From NCBI GenBank assembly GCA_002451015.1, contig DKBB01000327.1, positions 1-7,298 of the forward strand: DNA of 7,298 bases, in the 5' to 3' direction. This document shows positions 1 through 6,000 of this stretch, piece by piece. The stretch comes from Acidobacteria bacterium UBA6911. GTDB taxonomy: Bacteria > Acidobacteriota > UBA6911. Both the position numbers and the translations under genes were made by a program. The first letter of the stretch is position 1; each line of letters starts with the position of its first letter. The notes beneath the pieces are model-generated. The model was not told the DNA's origin, searched no databases, and saw nothing but the letters and a program-made list of their open reading frames with translations.

Positions 1-511
1 GAGAACTGGACGCGGTTTTGGTGGTTTTCTGTTTTGCAGGATAGAGGGTAACCTGAACAGAAGCATTATCTTGAGTTATTTTATGGTTTCCATATTCTTT
101 ATCAAGATCGAACACCACCCGCGCTATCTTAGGATTTGATCTCCGAAACTGACTCACGCGTAGTTGCTTTGCCGACGGCGCGTTCAACGGCAATTGCATG
201 AAGGAAACCATGTTTACGGTGTTTTCGAAGTCAACCACCAGACGGGAGGGATTCTCCAGTCTGAATGTCTGCGGCTTCATCAAACGATTCGTTTTCATCG
301 TTACCGTTAATTTACCGTCTTCCTGGGAAGCCGAAATATCCTTAAGGGCTCCAACCGGGAGTGGTTTCTTATCCTCAGACGCTTCCTTTGCCGTGCTGAT
401 AAACGGTACGAACAAAGCCAGAATGAAAAGAAGAATACAATACTTGGAACCCCTCATTTTTTTTGCTCCGAAAATGTTTTTTAAAGTGAATCGAATTTTC
501 ATACCCGACAT
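1..511 (-). CDS. pilQ: Type IV pilus secretin PilQ, N-terminal part (cut by window edge)
   Basis: PilQ forms the outer-membrane secretin ring through which the type IV pilus passes. Only the first 170 codons are present; the frame runs open off position 1. Visible are a basic N-terminus, a hydrophobic signal segment (about residues 25-38, with ISTA as a likely cleavage area) and an AMIN domain (about residues 57-157), with FRLENPSRLVVDF and a later IARVVFDLD strand. AMIN domains bind peptidoglycan and are usual at the PilQ N-terminus; the secretin domain would lie outside. Assignment rests on the AMIN domain plus position after pilMNOP. The start is uncertain. ATG 511 lies 1 nt after the pilP stop, with AAGGA 9 nt upstream. 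In-frame ATGs at 502 (AGGA) and 457 (GGAG 8 nt upstream) are also possible, and 457 would give a more ordinary short signal peptide. A different AMIN-domain protein is possible but unlikely here. Confidence 0.87.
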   Translation of the reverse strand, partial: MSGMKIRFTLKNIFGAKKMRGSKYCILLFILALFVPFISTAKEASEDKKPLPVGALKDISASQEDGKLTVTMKTNRLMKPQTFRLENPSRLVVDFENTVNMVSFMQLPLNAPSAKQLRVSQFRRSNPKIARVVFDLDKEYGNHKITQDNASVQVTLYPAKQKTTKTASSS

Positions 512-512
512 C

Positions 513-1094
513 CTATTTAGTCCTTAGCCGCTTGGTCACTTCCTGGGTGATGATCTTCCCAGATCTCATTTTTCTTTCGCGGATCAATTTAATAGAGTCA
601 CGGTAAATTACCTTAAGGTATCCGTCGAAAAGCCTGTCTCCTTCTCTAAGGAAGTAGGCCCTATTTCCGGAGCCTTGGATGATAGCCAGGCGATTGTCCT
701 CCCGGATTGAGATTCCTTTGAGAACCGCCTCTTCTATATAAGTACCGGCGATTCCCGGTGGAGGCAGGCCGCGATCAATTTCCCGATCTCCTTGGCCGCC
801 CTGTTTCTTGAGGAGTGGATTCAGAAAGGGATCTCGACTGTTGATGGGCTTGTAGGAAATCCCGGTATAATTTACCCGGGGGCTCTTGACAGAACCGGTC
901 TGCTGCGATCCTGTCACAGTACCGCGGTTCTCTTCCTGTGCCGTTGCTTGGTTGAGCGGGAGTACGGATATCGCAAAGCATATAAGAAGACATCCTATAA
1001 TCCCGGATATGGAAGACCTTCGGCAAATAAAGCGGGAGTCCGTTTGCCTTAGGATAGGCCGCATATCAGGGTGTTTAAAATTAGTAAGGATCAA
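513..1094 (-). CDS. pilP: Type IV pilus assembly protein PilP
   Basis: PilP is the periplasmic connector between the inner-membrane PilN/PilO complex and the PilQ secretin. The 193-residue product has a basic N-terminus, a hydrophobic segment (about residues 29-46), a low-complexity linker with an RDPF motif (87-90), typical of PilP just before its folded part, and a C-terminal beta-domain (about 113-190, starting GIAGTYIEEAVLKG and containing YFLREGDRL). The start is TTG at 1094, because TAAGGAG (1103-1109) lies 8 nt upstream; the next in-frame ATG, at residue 11, has no ribosome binding site. The family is usually a lipoprotein. Here Cys35 sits in an IIGC context but too early in the hydrophobic run, whereas ATA (50-52) looks like a signal peptidase I site, so lipidation is doubtful. 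It starts 12 nt after the pilO stop. Confidence 0.9.
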   Translation of the reverse strand: MILTNFKHPDMRPILRQTDSRFICRRSSISGIIGCLLICFAISVLPLNQATAQEENRGTVTGSQQTGSVKSPRVNYTGISYKPINSRDPFLNPLLKKQGGQGDREIDRGLPPPGIAGTYIEEAVLKGISIREDNRLAIIQGSGNRAYFLREGDRLFDGYLKVIYRDSIKLIRERKMRSGKIITQEVTKRLRTK

Positions 1095-1102
1095 GGCGTT
1101 TT

Positions 1103-1109
1103 CTCCTTA
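1103..1109 (-). promoter_or_regulatory. Ribosome binding site of pilP, overlapping the pilO stop
   Basis: The minus strand reads TAAGGAG, whose TAA is the pilO stop codon, followed by an 8-nt spacer and TTG. This strong site decides the pilP start in favour of TTG 1094 over the ATG ten codons later. The overlap suggests that terminating pilO ribosomes reinitiate on pilP. Confidence 0.75.
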
Positions 1110-1715
1110 ATTTCCCGAAGCATCATTGCCGGCAGGATCCGGCCGGTTTTCTCTGTATACAAATGTCGTTGCTGTACATTTTGCTTTCAGGGTCAGCTTG
1201 GGATCCATGGATCCCGGAATATTTTCCATGGAAATGGTTCCGACATCGATGATCCTGGTAGCCCGACCGATTTTTTCGAAAAAGGTCCCGAGACCGTCAT
1301 AATTACCCTGAACCTCAATTTCGATAGGCCAGTCGGAATAAAAATCTTTGGTGATTACCGGTTTCGGGGTAAATTTCAGGATCTTGAGGTTGCTGGAGAC
1401 AGCCATGTGCTGCACGCTTCGCAAGACGGTGGGCGTCTCTTTTTGCGCCGGCAAGATGCTGCGAAGATCCGCAAGGTATCTGTTGAGTTGAGCCAATTCC
1501 TGTTCAAACTCTTTCAACTGGCTCTCCACCGCGGTCATCTTGGCCACGGAGGTCTCAAGATTTACGATCTCTACCTTAAGCGCATCACGCTCTAATATGA
1601 GATCCTTCATAAAGTACATGTAAAAGACAACGGCAAGACAGAGAACAAGGCCCGCTAATAGTGCGTGTTGTACAGGGCGGGACAGGTTGTCTAAACGGAT
1701 ATCTTTAAGATCCAT
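1107..1715 (-). CDS. pilO: Type IV pilus inner-membrane protein PilO
   Basis: PilO is a bitopic inner-membrane protein that pairs with PilN and, with PilP, forms the alignment complex of the pilus machine. The 202-residue sequence shows the family layout: short cytoplasmic N-terminus, one membrane helix (about 18-36), a periplasmic coiled coil (about 38-87, heptad-like, rich in Leu/Glu/Lys) and a ferredoxin-like domain (about 95-190) opening with ILPAQKETPTVLRSV, a recognisable PilO segment. The family is usually about 200 residues, so this is full length. ATG 1715 is 4 nt after the pilN stop, and GGAGG sits 9 nt upstream, inside the end of pilN, which suggests translational coupling. Position between pilN and pilP confirms the call. 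Confidence 0.95.
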   Translation of the reverse strand: MDLKDIRLDNLSRPVQHALLAGLVLCLAVVFYMYFMKDLILERDALKVEIVNLETSVAKMTAVESQLKEFEQELAQLNRYLADLRSILPAQKETPTVLRSVQHMAVSSNLKILKFTPKPVITKDFYSDWPIEIEVQGNYDGLGTFFEKIGRATRIIDVGTISMENIPGSMDPKLTLKAKCTATTFVYRENRPDPAGNDASGN

Positions 1716-1719
1716 TTAT

Positions 1720-2283
1720 TCACTCCTCCGGTTGATACTGTGCGCTCATACAAAGGAGCGAGAATTTCGAAGCATCGTCCTTGCTTTCAATCATTTCGAG
1801 GTCGACGCTTTGAAAAAAACCGGTTTCTGCAAGATTAGTCATAAAGTCCGGGATCGCTTCAATTTTTTCCGTTAGACCGACGATTTTGACGGTGTTGTCT
1901 TTCTGCGTCAGCGACGTCAGCCATAGAAGCCTATTCCGGGGAATGCTGTGAAGAACATGGTTTAGAAGAAGAACCGGGCCTGTCTGTTGTTCTTTAAGTT
2001 GCTCAATCACACGGATCCGGCTCTGCAATTGCTTTTTATCTTCTTCATATTGCTCAAGTTTAATCTTTAATGCCTGCAACCGGGCTTCTTCTGCTTTTAA
2101 TTCATTGCGATATTCCGCCAGTTCTTTCTTCTGGCTGTTGACGACAAAATACCAGGCACCCATAGACACCGCGACCAGAACGATGAAGGCAACAAGCGCC
2201 GGTCCTGTCCGGGACATAGATCTCTTAACGCGAGTCTTGTACGTACGGGCGGTCGGATCTTTTAAAAGATTTACTTTAATCAT
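1720..2283 (-). CDS. pilN: Type IV pilus inner-membrane protein PilN
   Basis: PilN anchors cytoplasmic PilM to the inner membrane and heterodimerises with PilO in the periplasm. The 187-residue product begins MIKVNLL, matching the conserved INLLP-type tail that inserts into a groove of PilM (family knowledge); the usual proline after NLL is replaced by Lys-Asp-Pro here. A basic stretch precedes a single membrane helix (about 29-48), then a long coiled coil (about 50-100, Glu/Lys/Gln/Leu rich) and a small alpha/beta domain (about 103-180). ATG 2283 is 7 nt after the pilM stop. The best Shine-Dalgarno is GAGGA 11 nt upstream, inside the pilM end, so coupling to pilM translation is likely. Confidence 0.95.
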   Translation of the reverse strand: MIKVNLLKDPTARTYKTRVKRSMSRTGPALVAFIVLVAVSMGAWYFVVNSQKKELAEYRNELKAEEARLQALKIKLEQYEEDKKQLQSRIRVIEQLKEQQTGPVLLLNHVLHSIPRNRLLWLTSLTQKDNTVKIVGLTEKIEAIPDFMTNLAETGFFQSVDLEMIESKDDASKFSLLCMSAQYQPEE

Positions 2284-2290
2284 AGCCGCT

Positions 2291-3352
2291 CTATTCCTCA
2301 GGGTTCCGGATTGCTAAACCGATGGCGATGGCAAAATCTGCAGCTCGATCCGCTATCATTGAGGATGGGAATTTTTTGGGATTGTATTTGATCTTTTTAA
2401 AGGCATTGAATTTTTCGGCCGGGATTTCGAACTTCCGGGACAGCGCTTCTATCAGTCCGGTCGTATGGGCTGCACCTCCGCTGACGAGCATGCGGTCGAT
2501 GTGTTCCACGGTCGTTGTTGATTTGAAAAAATCATATGTCTTCTGAATTTCGAGACAGATGATTTCCGTAACGGATTCGAGGACACGTTTTACTTCGGTC
2601 GCATCGATGTTTTCAATTTCCTGGCCATGTTTCAGAGATTCGGCCTGGGCATAGTCGATGTTGAATTCCTTCTGTAAAAATTCCGTATATTGATGTCCCC
2701 CGACGCCGACATCGCGTGTGAAAAGAAATTCGGTGCCGGAGACGATGTTGATTGTCATCGTGCTTGCGCCTATATCGAGCAATGCGACAGTATCCTGACT
2801 GTTCGGTTCGTAATTTATTTCATAGGCATTTTGGAGCGCAAATGCGTCGACATCAACCAGTACGGGGGTTTTTCCAGCCATCTTAACAACACTGGAAAAG
2901 TCCGTTATTTTGTCTTTTTTTACGGCCACAAGCAAAATATCCAGGTTGCCGGTTGCGGTATTTTCTCCCAGTACCTGGTAGTCCAGATTTACATCCGTGA
3001 TATCGAACGGAATGTATTGTTCCGCTTCCCAGTGTATGGATTCCGACAGTTCCTCGTCACTCTGCGCCGGCAAGGATATTTTCTTAACGATCACGGAATG
3101 ACCGGAAATGGACGTCATAACGCGTTCATTCTTAATACCCTGCCCGGTAAAGATCCGGTCGATCGCTTCGGATACCGGAAGCTTCGAGATTATTACGCCA
3201 TCGACGATACAATCCGGGGAAACTTCCTCGATGCCAAGGCTGACAAGCTCATATCCGCCTTTGGTCAGAGGTCGGAGTTCCGCCTCCTTTAAAGCGCTGG
3301 AGCCGATATCAAGACCAATTGCCTGTTTTTTTCGATTTAGAAAGCTGAGCAT
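2291..3352 (-). CDS. pilM: Type IV pilus assembly ATPase-fold protein PilM
   Basis: PilM is a cytoplasmic actin/FtsA-like nucleotide-binding protein that docks onto the PilN tail and links the inner-membrane complex to the pilus motor side. The 353-residue product is full length. Visible motifs are phosphate-1 GLDIGSSALK (13-22), the conserved WEAEQYIPF (108-116), phosphate-2 LLDIGAS (191-197), the adenosine motif LVSGGAAHTTGL (289-300) and a C-terminal AIAIGLAIR helix. ATG 3352 is the only reasonable start: an in-frame TGA lies 10 codons upstream with no ATG, GTG or TTG between, and the N-terminus MLSFLNRKK fits the family. It has a poor ribosome binding site (GGAG is 17 nt away), odd for the first gene of an operon. 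It is divergent from rplM. Confidence 0.97.
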   Translation of the reverse strand: MLSFLNRKKQAIGLDIGSSALKEAELRPLTKGGYELVSLGIEEVSPDCIVDGVIISKLPVSEAIDRIFTGQGIKNERVMTSISGHSVIVKKISLPAQSDEELSESIHWEAEQYIPFDITDVNLDYQVLGENTATGNLDILLVAVKKDKITDFSSVVKMAGKTPVLVDVDAFALQNAYEINYEPNSQDTVALLDIGASTMTINIVSGTEFLFTRDVGVGGHQYTEFLQKEFNIDYAQAESLKHGQEIENIDATEVKRVLESVTEIICLEIQKTYDFFKSTTTVEHIDRMLVSGGAAHTTGLIEALSRKFEIPAEKFNAFKKIKYNPKKFPSSMIADRAADFAIAIGLAIRNPEE

Positions 3353-3525
3353 AATGTTTGCGCCGGTTTCTCCGTTTTTTCACGAAAAGTTTTAAGAGAG
3401 ACGTTTTTTTTCGTAAAGTCCCGTTTCATATTTGTTTTTCCTAATAAAACAGCAAGTCAGTGCCTGTTCCTAGTAAGCCTTATCGTCTTGTTGAAAAACA
3501 TATTGCGTTTTTTCTTATTTTCTGA

Positions 3526-3541
3526 GGTGATTCAAATCACA
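3526..3541. promoter_or_regulatory. CRP/FNR-family-like operator palindrome
   Basis: The sequence GGTGA-TTCAAA-TCACA matches the CRP consensus TGTGA-N6-TCACA at 9 of 10 fixed positions. Its core GTGAT-TCAA-ATCAC also approaches the FNR form TTGAT-N4-ATCAA (4 of 5 in each half). The inner GTGATT/AATCAC arms are perfectly symmetrical. It lies 173 nt upstream of the pilM start and 338 nt upstream of rplM. Without a clear pilM promoter its mode of action cannot be assigned. Confidence 0.4.
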
Positions 3542-3635
3542 AATCCCGTCATATCCATTTTCTGCAAAGAATACGCATGTTTCATTTGTAATATTTGGAA
3601 AGGAGTTTTAAAATTAAATCGATGGAATGAAGGGG

Positions 3636-3670
3636 CTGAGAATACCGCGTTGCCTTGTATCGCGGTTCAG
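3636..3670 (+). repeat. Bulged inverted repeat (possible RNA hairpin)
   Basis: ACCGCG (3644-3649) and CGCGGT (3661-3666) pair perfectly around an 11-nt loop. The stem extends by CTGA (3636-3639) with TCAG (3667-3670) after a 4-nt bulge, GAAT. This gives 10 pairs in an otherwise AT-rich region. No U-tract follows on either strand, so it is not an obvious terminator. It lies upstream of the rplM promoters and would be transcribed only if a more distal promoter exists. Confidence 0.35.
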
Positions 3671-3768
3671 GAAGAATATGCCGGGTTGGAATAGATTTAA
3701 GGATTGGTGTATACAGAGATTTTAGCTCAAACTCTTTAAAAGTTTTCCGATTTTTCACCACTTCTTTA

Positions 3769-3798
3769 TTAAATCCACCAAAACAATAGTGTTATAAT
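3769..3798 (+). promoter_or_regulatory. Candidate sigma-70 promoter for rplM (extended -10)
   Basis: A consensus TATAAT at 3793-3798 is preceded by TGT (3790-3792), giving a perfect extended -10 (TGnTATAAT). The -35 is poor: TTAAAT at 3769-3774 with an 18-nt spacer is the best candidate, as expected when an extended -10 compensates. Transcription would start near 3805, leaving a leader of about 75 nt before the rplM ATG. Confidence 0.6.
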
Positions 3799-3809
3799 AT
3801 CAATTCTTC

Positions 3810-3838
3810 TTGACACCTAAGTGTGTCTTGGATAGCCT
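3810..3838 (+). promoter_or_regulatory. Second candidate rplM promoter with consensus -35
   Basis: A perfect TTGACA (3810-3815) is followed after 17 nt by TAGCCT (3833-3838), a weak -10 matching 3 of 6. Transcription would begin near 3845, giving a leader of about 35 nt. An inverted repeat, GACAC (3812-3816) and GTGTC (3823-3827), overlaps the -35; it could be an operator, or a small leader hairpin in the longer transcript. Confidence 0.35.
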
Positions 3839-3879
3839 AAAGGATTGTTCTACTTGGTAGTTAACAGAGGGAGACAGTA

Positions 3880-4308
3880 ATGAAGAGTTTTATCCCCTCC
3901 AAAGAGGATATGCAGAAAAAATGGCACGTAATGGATGCAGAAGGGCAGGTTCTAGGAAGGCTTGCTGCACGTGCCGCCAGGCTCTTAACGGGCAAAGATA
4001 AACCGGTATACACTCCTTTTCTGGATACCGGAGATCACGTAATTGTAATTAATGCCGAGAAGATCAAACTTACAGGCAAAAAGCTGACGGATAAAAAGTA
4101 CTACCACCATACCGGTTATCCCGGAGGATTGAAGGAAATTTCCGCCGGGGCGCTGTTGGCAAAATATCCGGACAGACTGGTACGCGAAGCCATTTTCGGA
4201 ATGCTGCCTAAAACCAAACTGGGTAGAGCCATGAGAAAGAAACTGAAGGTATACAAAGGTTCGGAGCATCCGCATCAGGCTCAACAACCCACGGAGTTGG
4301 CTTTATAA
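3880..4308 (+). CDS. rplM: 50S ribosomal protein L13
   Basis: L13 is an early-assembly protein of the large ribosomal subunit that binds 23S rRNA. At 142 residues it has the standard length. It shows the N-terminal [18 protein letters not shown], the [13 protein letters not shown] block (73-85) and the C-terminal [19 protein letters not shown] (107-125) followed by [11 protein letters not shown], the L13 signature region. ATG 3880 has a purine-rich ribosome binding site (GAGGG 8 nt upstream). It is the first gene of the plus-strand operon, with two candidate promoters upstream, and is followed 49 nt later by rpsI, its near-universal partner. Confidence 0.99.
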   Translation: MKSFIPSKEDMQKKWHVMDAEGQVLGRLAARAARLLTGKDKPVYTPFLDTGDHVIVINAEKIKLTGKKLTDKKYYHHTGYPGGLKEISAGALLAKYPDRLVREAIFGMLPKTKLGRAMRKKLKVYKGSEHPHQAQQPTELAL

Positions 4309-4357
4309 ATACGCAAGTCGAATGCTTTTTAATTAATGAAGCAAGTTGAGGATTTGA

Positions 4358-4750
4358 ATGGCGATAGTTGAATATTACGGAACGGGGAAAAGAAAAAGCT
4401 CAACCGCTCGTGTGCGTCTCATTCCCGGCGAGGGACAGGTAACTGTCAACAAACGCAACCTGAGCGAATATTTTAAGGGCGAAACCCAACGGACAATAAT
4501 CCGTTACCCATTGGCCGTTACCGATACATTGGGCAAATTCGATATACGCGCCCTTGTGGACGGCGGGGGAACTTCCGGCCAGGCGGGTGCCATACGGCTT
4601 GGAATAGCGAATGCTTTACTGCAGTTTAATACGGAACTGCGACCCAAGCTTAAAAAGGCCGGACTGCTACGACGAGATTCGCGCATTAAGGAAAGAAAGA
4701 AATACGGACAGAAAGGGGCTCGCAAGAGATTCCAATTCTCAAAGAGGTAG
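4358..4750 (+). CDS. rpsI: 30S ribosomal protein S9
   Basis: S9 sits in the head of the small subunit, and its C-terminal tail reaches the P-site tRNA. The 130-residue product is the usual length. It begins with the conserved [16 protein letters not shown] (6-21), has the S9 signature [19 protein letters not shown] (69-87), and ends in a basic tail, [17 protein letters not shown], with the invariant Lys-Arg terminus. ATG 4358 follows GAGG by 6 nt. The 49-nt gap from rplM contains no terminator, so the two are cotranscribed. rpsB follows after 16 nt. Confidence 0.99.
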   Translation: MAIVEYYGTGKRKSSTARVRLIPGEGQVTVNKRNLSEYFKGETQRTIIRYPLAVTDTLGKFDIRALVDGGGTSGQAGAIRLGIANALLQFNTELRPKLKKAGLLRRDSRIKERKKYGQKGARKRFQFSKR

Positions 4751-4753
4751 CCT

Positions 4754-4760
4754 GAGGAGG
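4754..4760 (+). promoter_or_regulatory. Ribosome binding site deciding the TTG start of rpsB
   Basis: GAGGAGG lies 6 nt before TTG 4767, ideal spacing. It is 21 nt before the first downstream in-frame ATG (4782), too far to serve it. Together with the family N-terminus this fixes the start at TTG. Confidence 0.85.
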
Positions 4761-4766
4761 TTCTAT

Positions 4767-5861
4767 TTGGTTTCGATAACCATGAAGCAATTGCTGGAGG
4801 CAGGTGTCCACTTCGGCCACCAGACAAAACGCTGGAATCCGAAGATGAAGGAGTATATCTTCGGGCAGAGAAACGGCATTTACATTATTGATTTGCAGAA
4901 GAGCATCAAGCTTTTTAAGAACGCAATTCAATTTATTTACGATCTGGGAAGCCAGGGAAAAACCATCCTGTTTTTAGGTACGAAGCGACAGGCGCAGGAA
5001 GCAATCCAGGAAGCTGCGCACAAGACATCGACGTATTACGTAAATCAGAGATGGTTAGGGGGCCTTCTCACCAATTTTGTTACGATACAAAAAAGCATAA
5101 AACGGTTCCGTGAACTGGAGACGATGCGTAGTAACGGGCAATACGATCTCTTCTCTAAAAAAGAGGTGGCGCGTTACGAGCGGGAACGTAAAAAGTTAGA
5201 GAAAAATCTTTCCGGAATCAAGGATATGGCCGGATTGCCGGATGCGCTTTTTGTGATCGATACCAAGCTCGAGACCATTGCAATCAAAGAGGCGGTTAAA
5301 CTGGGGATACCCGTGGTCGGGGTAGCCGACACCAATTGTGATCCGGATGAAATAGATTATATAATTCCGGGCAACGATGATGCACTGCGGGCCATCCGAC
5401 TTATTACGGATACGATCGCCCAGGCTTATCTGGACGGCAAAGCCGTATACGAAGCACAGCAAAAGGAACTGGCCGATCAAATGGAAAAGCAGCGCCAGCT
5501 TCAGGCAAAACAGGCAGCCGCTGCTCGTGAAGCCGCCGAAAAAGCGGCCGCCGCAGCTCAAAACGCGGAAGCGCCTACAACAGGTCAAACGGGTGCCGCC
5601 GCCGCTTCCGATGCTCAGGGAGCTACTGCAGACGAAGGCGCTGGATCTGCAAAACCCGCTGCCAAACCGAAGACTACAATGCGAAAAACACTGCAGCGTA
5701 AGACTAAAACCAAAAAGACCGAAGCCGCCGCAGCCACTGAGGAAACTGCACCGGCCGAACCTTCAAAGGAAGCAAAATCTGAGGAGGAAAAGCCGGCTGA
5801 GGTTAAAAGCGATCAGTCGGAAGGTTCGGGCGACATCCCGACATCCAGTCCAGAAAATTAG
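4767..5861 (+). CDS. rpsB: 30S ribosomal protein S2 with long C-terminal extension
   Basis: S2 binds the small subunit between head and body and helps recruit S1. The core is conventional: [20 protein letters not shown] near the start, [11 protein letters not shown] (93-103), [14 protein letters not shown] (152-165) and [11 protein letters not shown]. The TTG start is chosen from the strong GAGGAGG 6 nt upstream. It also puts Met6 and Leu10 exactly where E. coli S2 has them (MATVSMRDML); ATG 4782 would remove five residues. The product is 364 residues, against about 240-260 usually. After the core ends (about residue 232) come a Gln/Glu/Ala helix-prone segment (233-268), a Gly/Ala/Thr linker, a basic patch (296-317, many Lys/Arg) and an acidic Ser/Pro/Glu tail (319-364). 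Codon use keeps the same frame to a TAG stop, so this is a real extension, not a frameshift. tsf follows after 139 nt. Confidence 0.97.
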   Translation: MVSITMKQLLEAGVHFGHQTKRWNPKMKEYIFGQRNGIYIIDLQKSIKLFKNAIQFIYDLGSQGKTILFLGTKRQAQEAIQEAAHKTSTYYVNQRWLGGLLTNFVTIQKSIKRFRELETMRSNGQYDLFSKKEVARYERERKKLEKNLSGIKDMAGLPDALFVIDTKLETIAIKEAVKLGIPVVGVADTNCDPDEIDYIIPGNDDALRAIRLITDTIAQAYLDGKAVYEAQQKELADQMEKQRQLQAKQAAAAREAAEKAAAAAQNAEAPTTGQTGAAAASDAQGATADEGAGSAKPAAKPKTTMRKTLQRKTKTKKTEAAAATEETAPAEPSKEAKSEEEKPAEVKSDQSEGSGDIPTSSPEN

Positions 5862-5908
5862 CCGATGCTTTGCTGCAGTTTTCTTTAAAGAATTTCCGAG
5901 GATTATTG

Positions 5909-5950
5909 ATGCTCCCGGGTGAAAGTCTATGTGACTTGCCCTCGCTTTAG
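5909..5950 (+). other. Possible 13-codon leader ORF between rpsB and tsf
   Basis: ATG 5909 has GAGGA 6 nt upstream and opens a 13-codon frame (MLPGESLCDLPSL) ending at TAG 5948. It sits in the 139-nt rpsB-tsf gap. One CCCGGG (5914-5919) is inside it and another (5956-5961) lies just after its stop, so the two could pair. This may be chance; no known leader peptide is recognised. Confidence 0.18.
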
Positions 5951-6000
5951 CCAATCCCGGGCTTATCGATGCGAAGAATATAGACGTGAGGAGATAATTC

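Larger units (their letters stand above)
3353..3879. other. 527-nt intergenic region between divergent pil and ribosomal operons
   Basis: No convincing gene is present. A 68-codon frame from TTG 3488 has no matching ribosome binding site or recognisable product. The region is AT-rich towards both ends. It contains a CRP/FNR-like palindrome (3526-3541), a bulged hairpin (3636-3670) and two candidate promoters facing rplM. Near pilM there is a perfect 7-bp inverted repeat, ACGAAAA (3382-3388) and TTTTCGT (3408-3414), which would lie in the pilM leader but is A/T-rich and weak. I could not read a confident -35/-10 pair for pilM. Confidence 0.8.

Noticed and set aside
198..527. Plus-strand open frame of 109 codons at the left end.
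   Set aside because: It lies antisense to pilQ, whose minus-strand frame encodes a recognisable signal segment and AMIN domain; the plus-strand frame resembles nothing.
3448..3470. Sigma-54 promoter on the minus strand: AGGCAC-TGACTTGCT upstream of pilM.
   Set aside because: The GG and GC elements are separated by 9 nt instead of the strict 10, so binding by sigma-54 is not expected.
3631..3694. TPP riboswitch: GGGGCTGAGAATACC resembles the THI-box CUGAGA segment, and ATATGCCGGG recalls its AAUGCC segment.
   Set aside because: The conserved CCUGAUC segment is absent, the P1 pairing is not seen, the intervening hairpin does not fit, and no thiamine gene follows. It looks like a chance match.
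3488..3694. 68-codon frame from TTG in the pilM-rplM interval.
   Set aside because: No ribosome binding site at the start and no recognisable protein; the length is compatible with chance in AT-rich DNA.
3701..3780. tRNA-like segment: 80 nt, GGATT at the start paired with AATCC near the end, followed by ACCA, and T at position 8.
   Set aside because: There is no T-arm with a GTTCRA-type loop at the right place, no recognisable D or anticodon stem, and an acceptor mismatch.
5377..5922. A long plus-strand frame of 181 codons, rich in Pro/Lys/Arg, overlapping the end of rpsB.
   Set aside because: It is the +1 reading of the Ala/Lys-rich rpsB extension; low-complexity GC-rich codons keep alternative frames open. 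It has no independent start signal.
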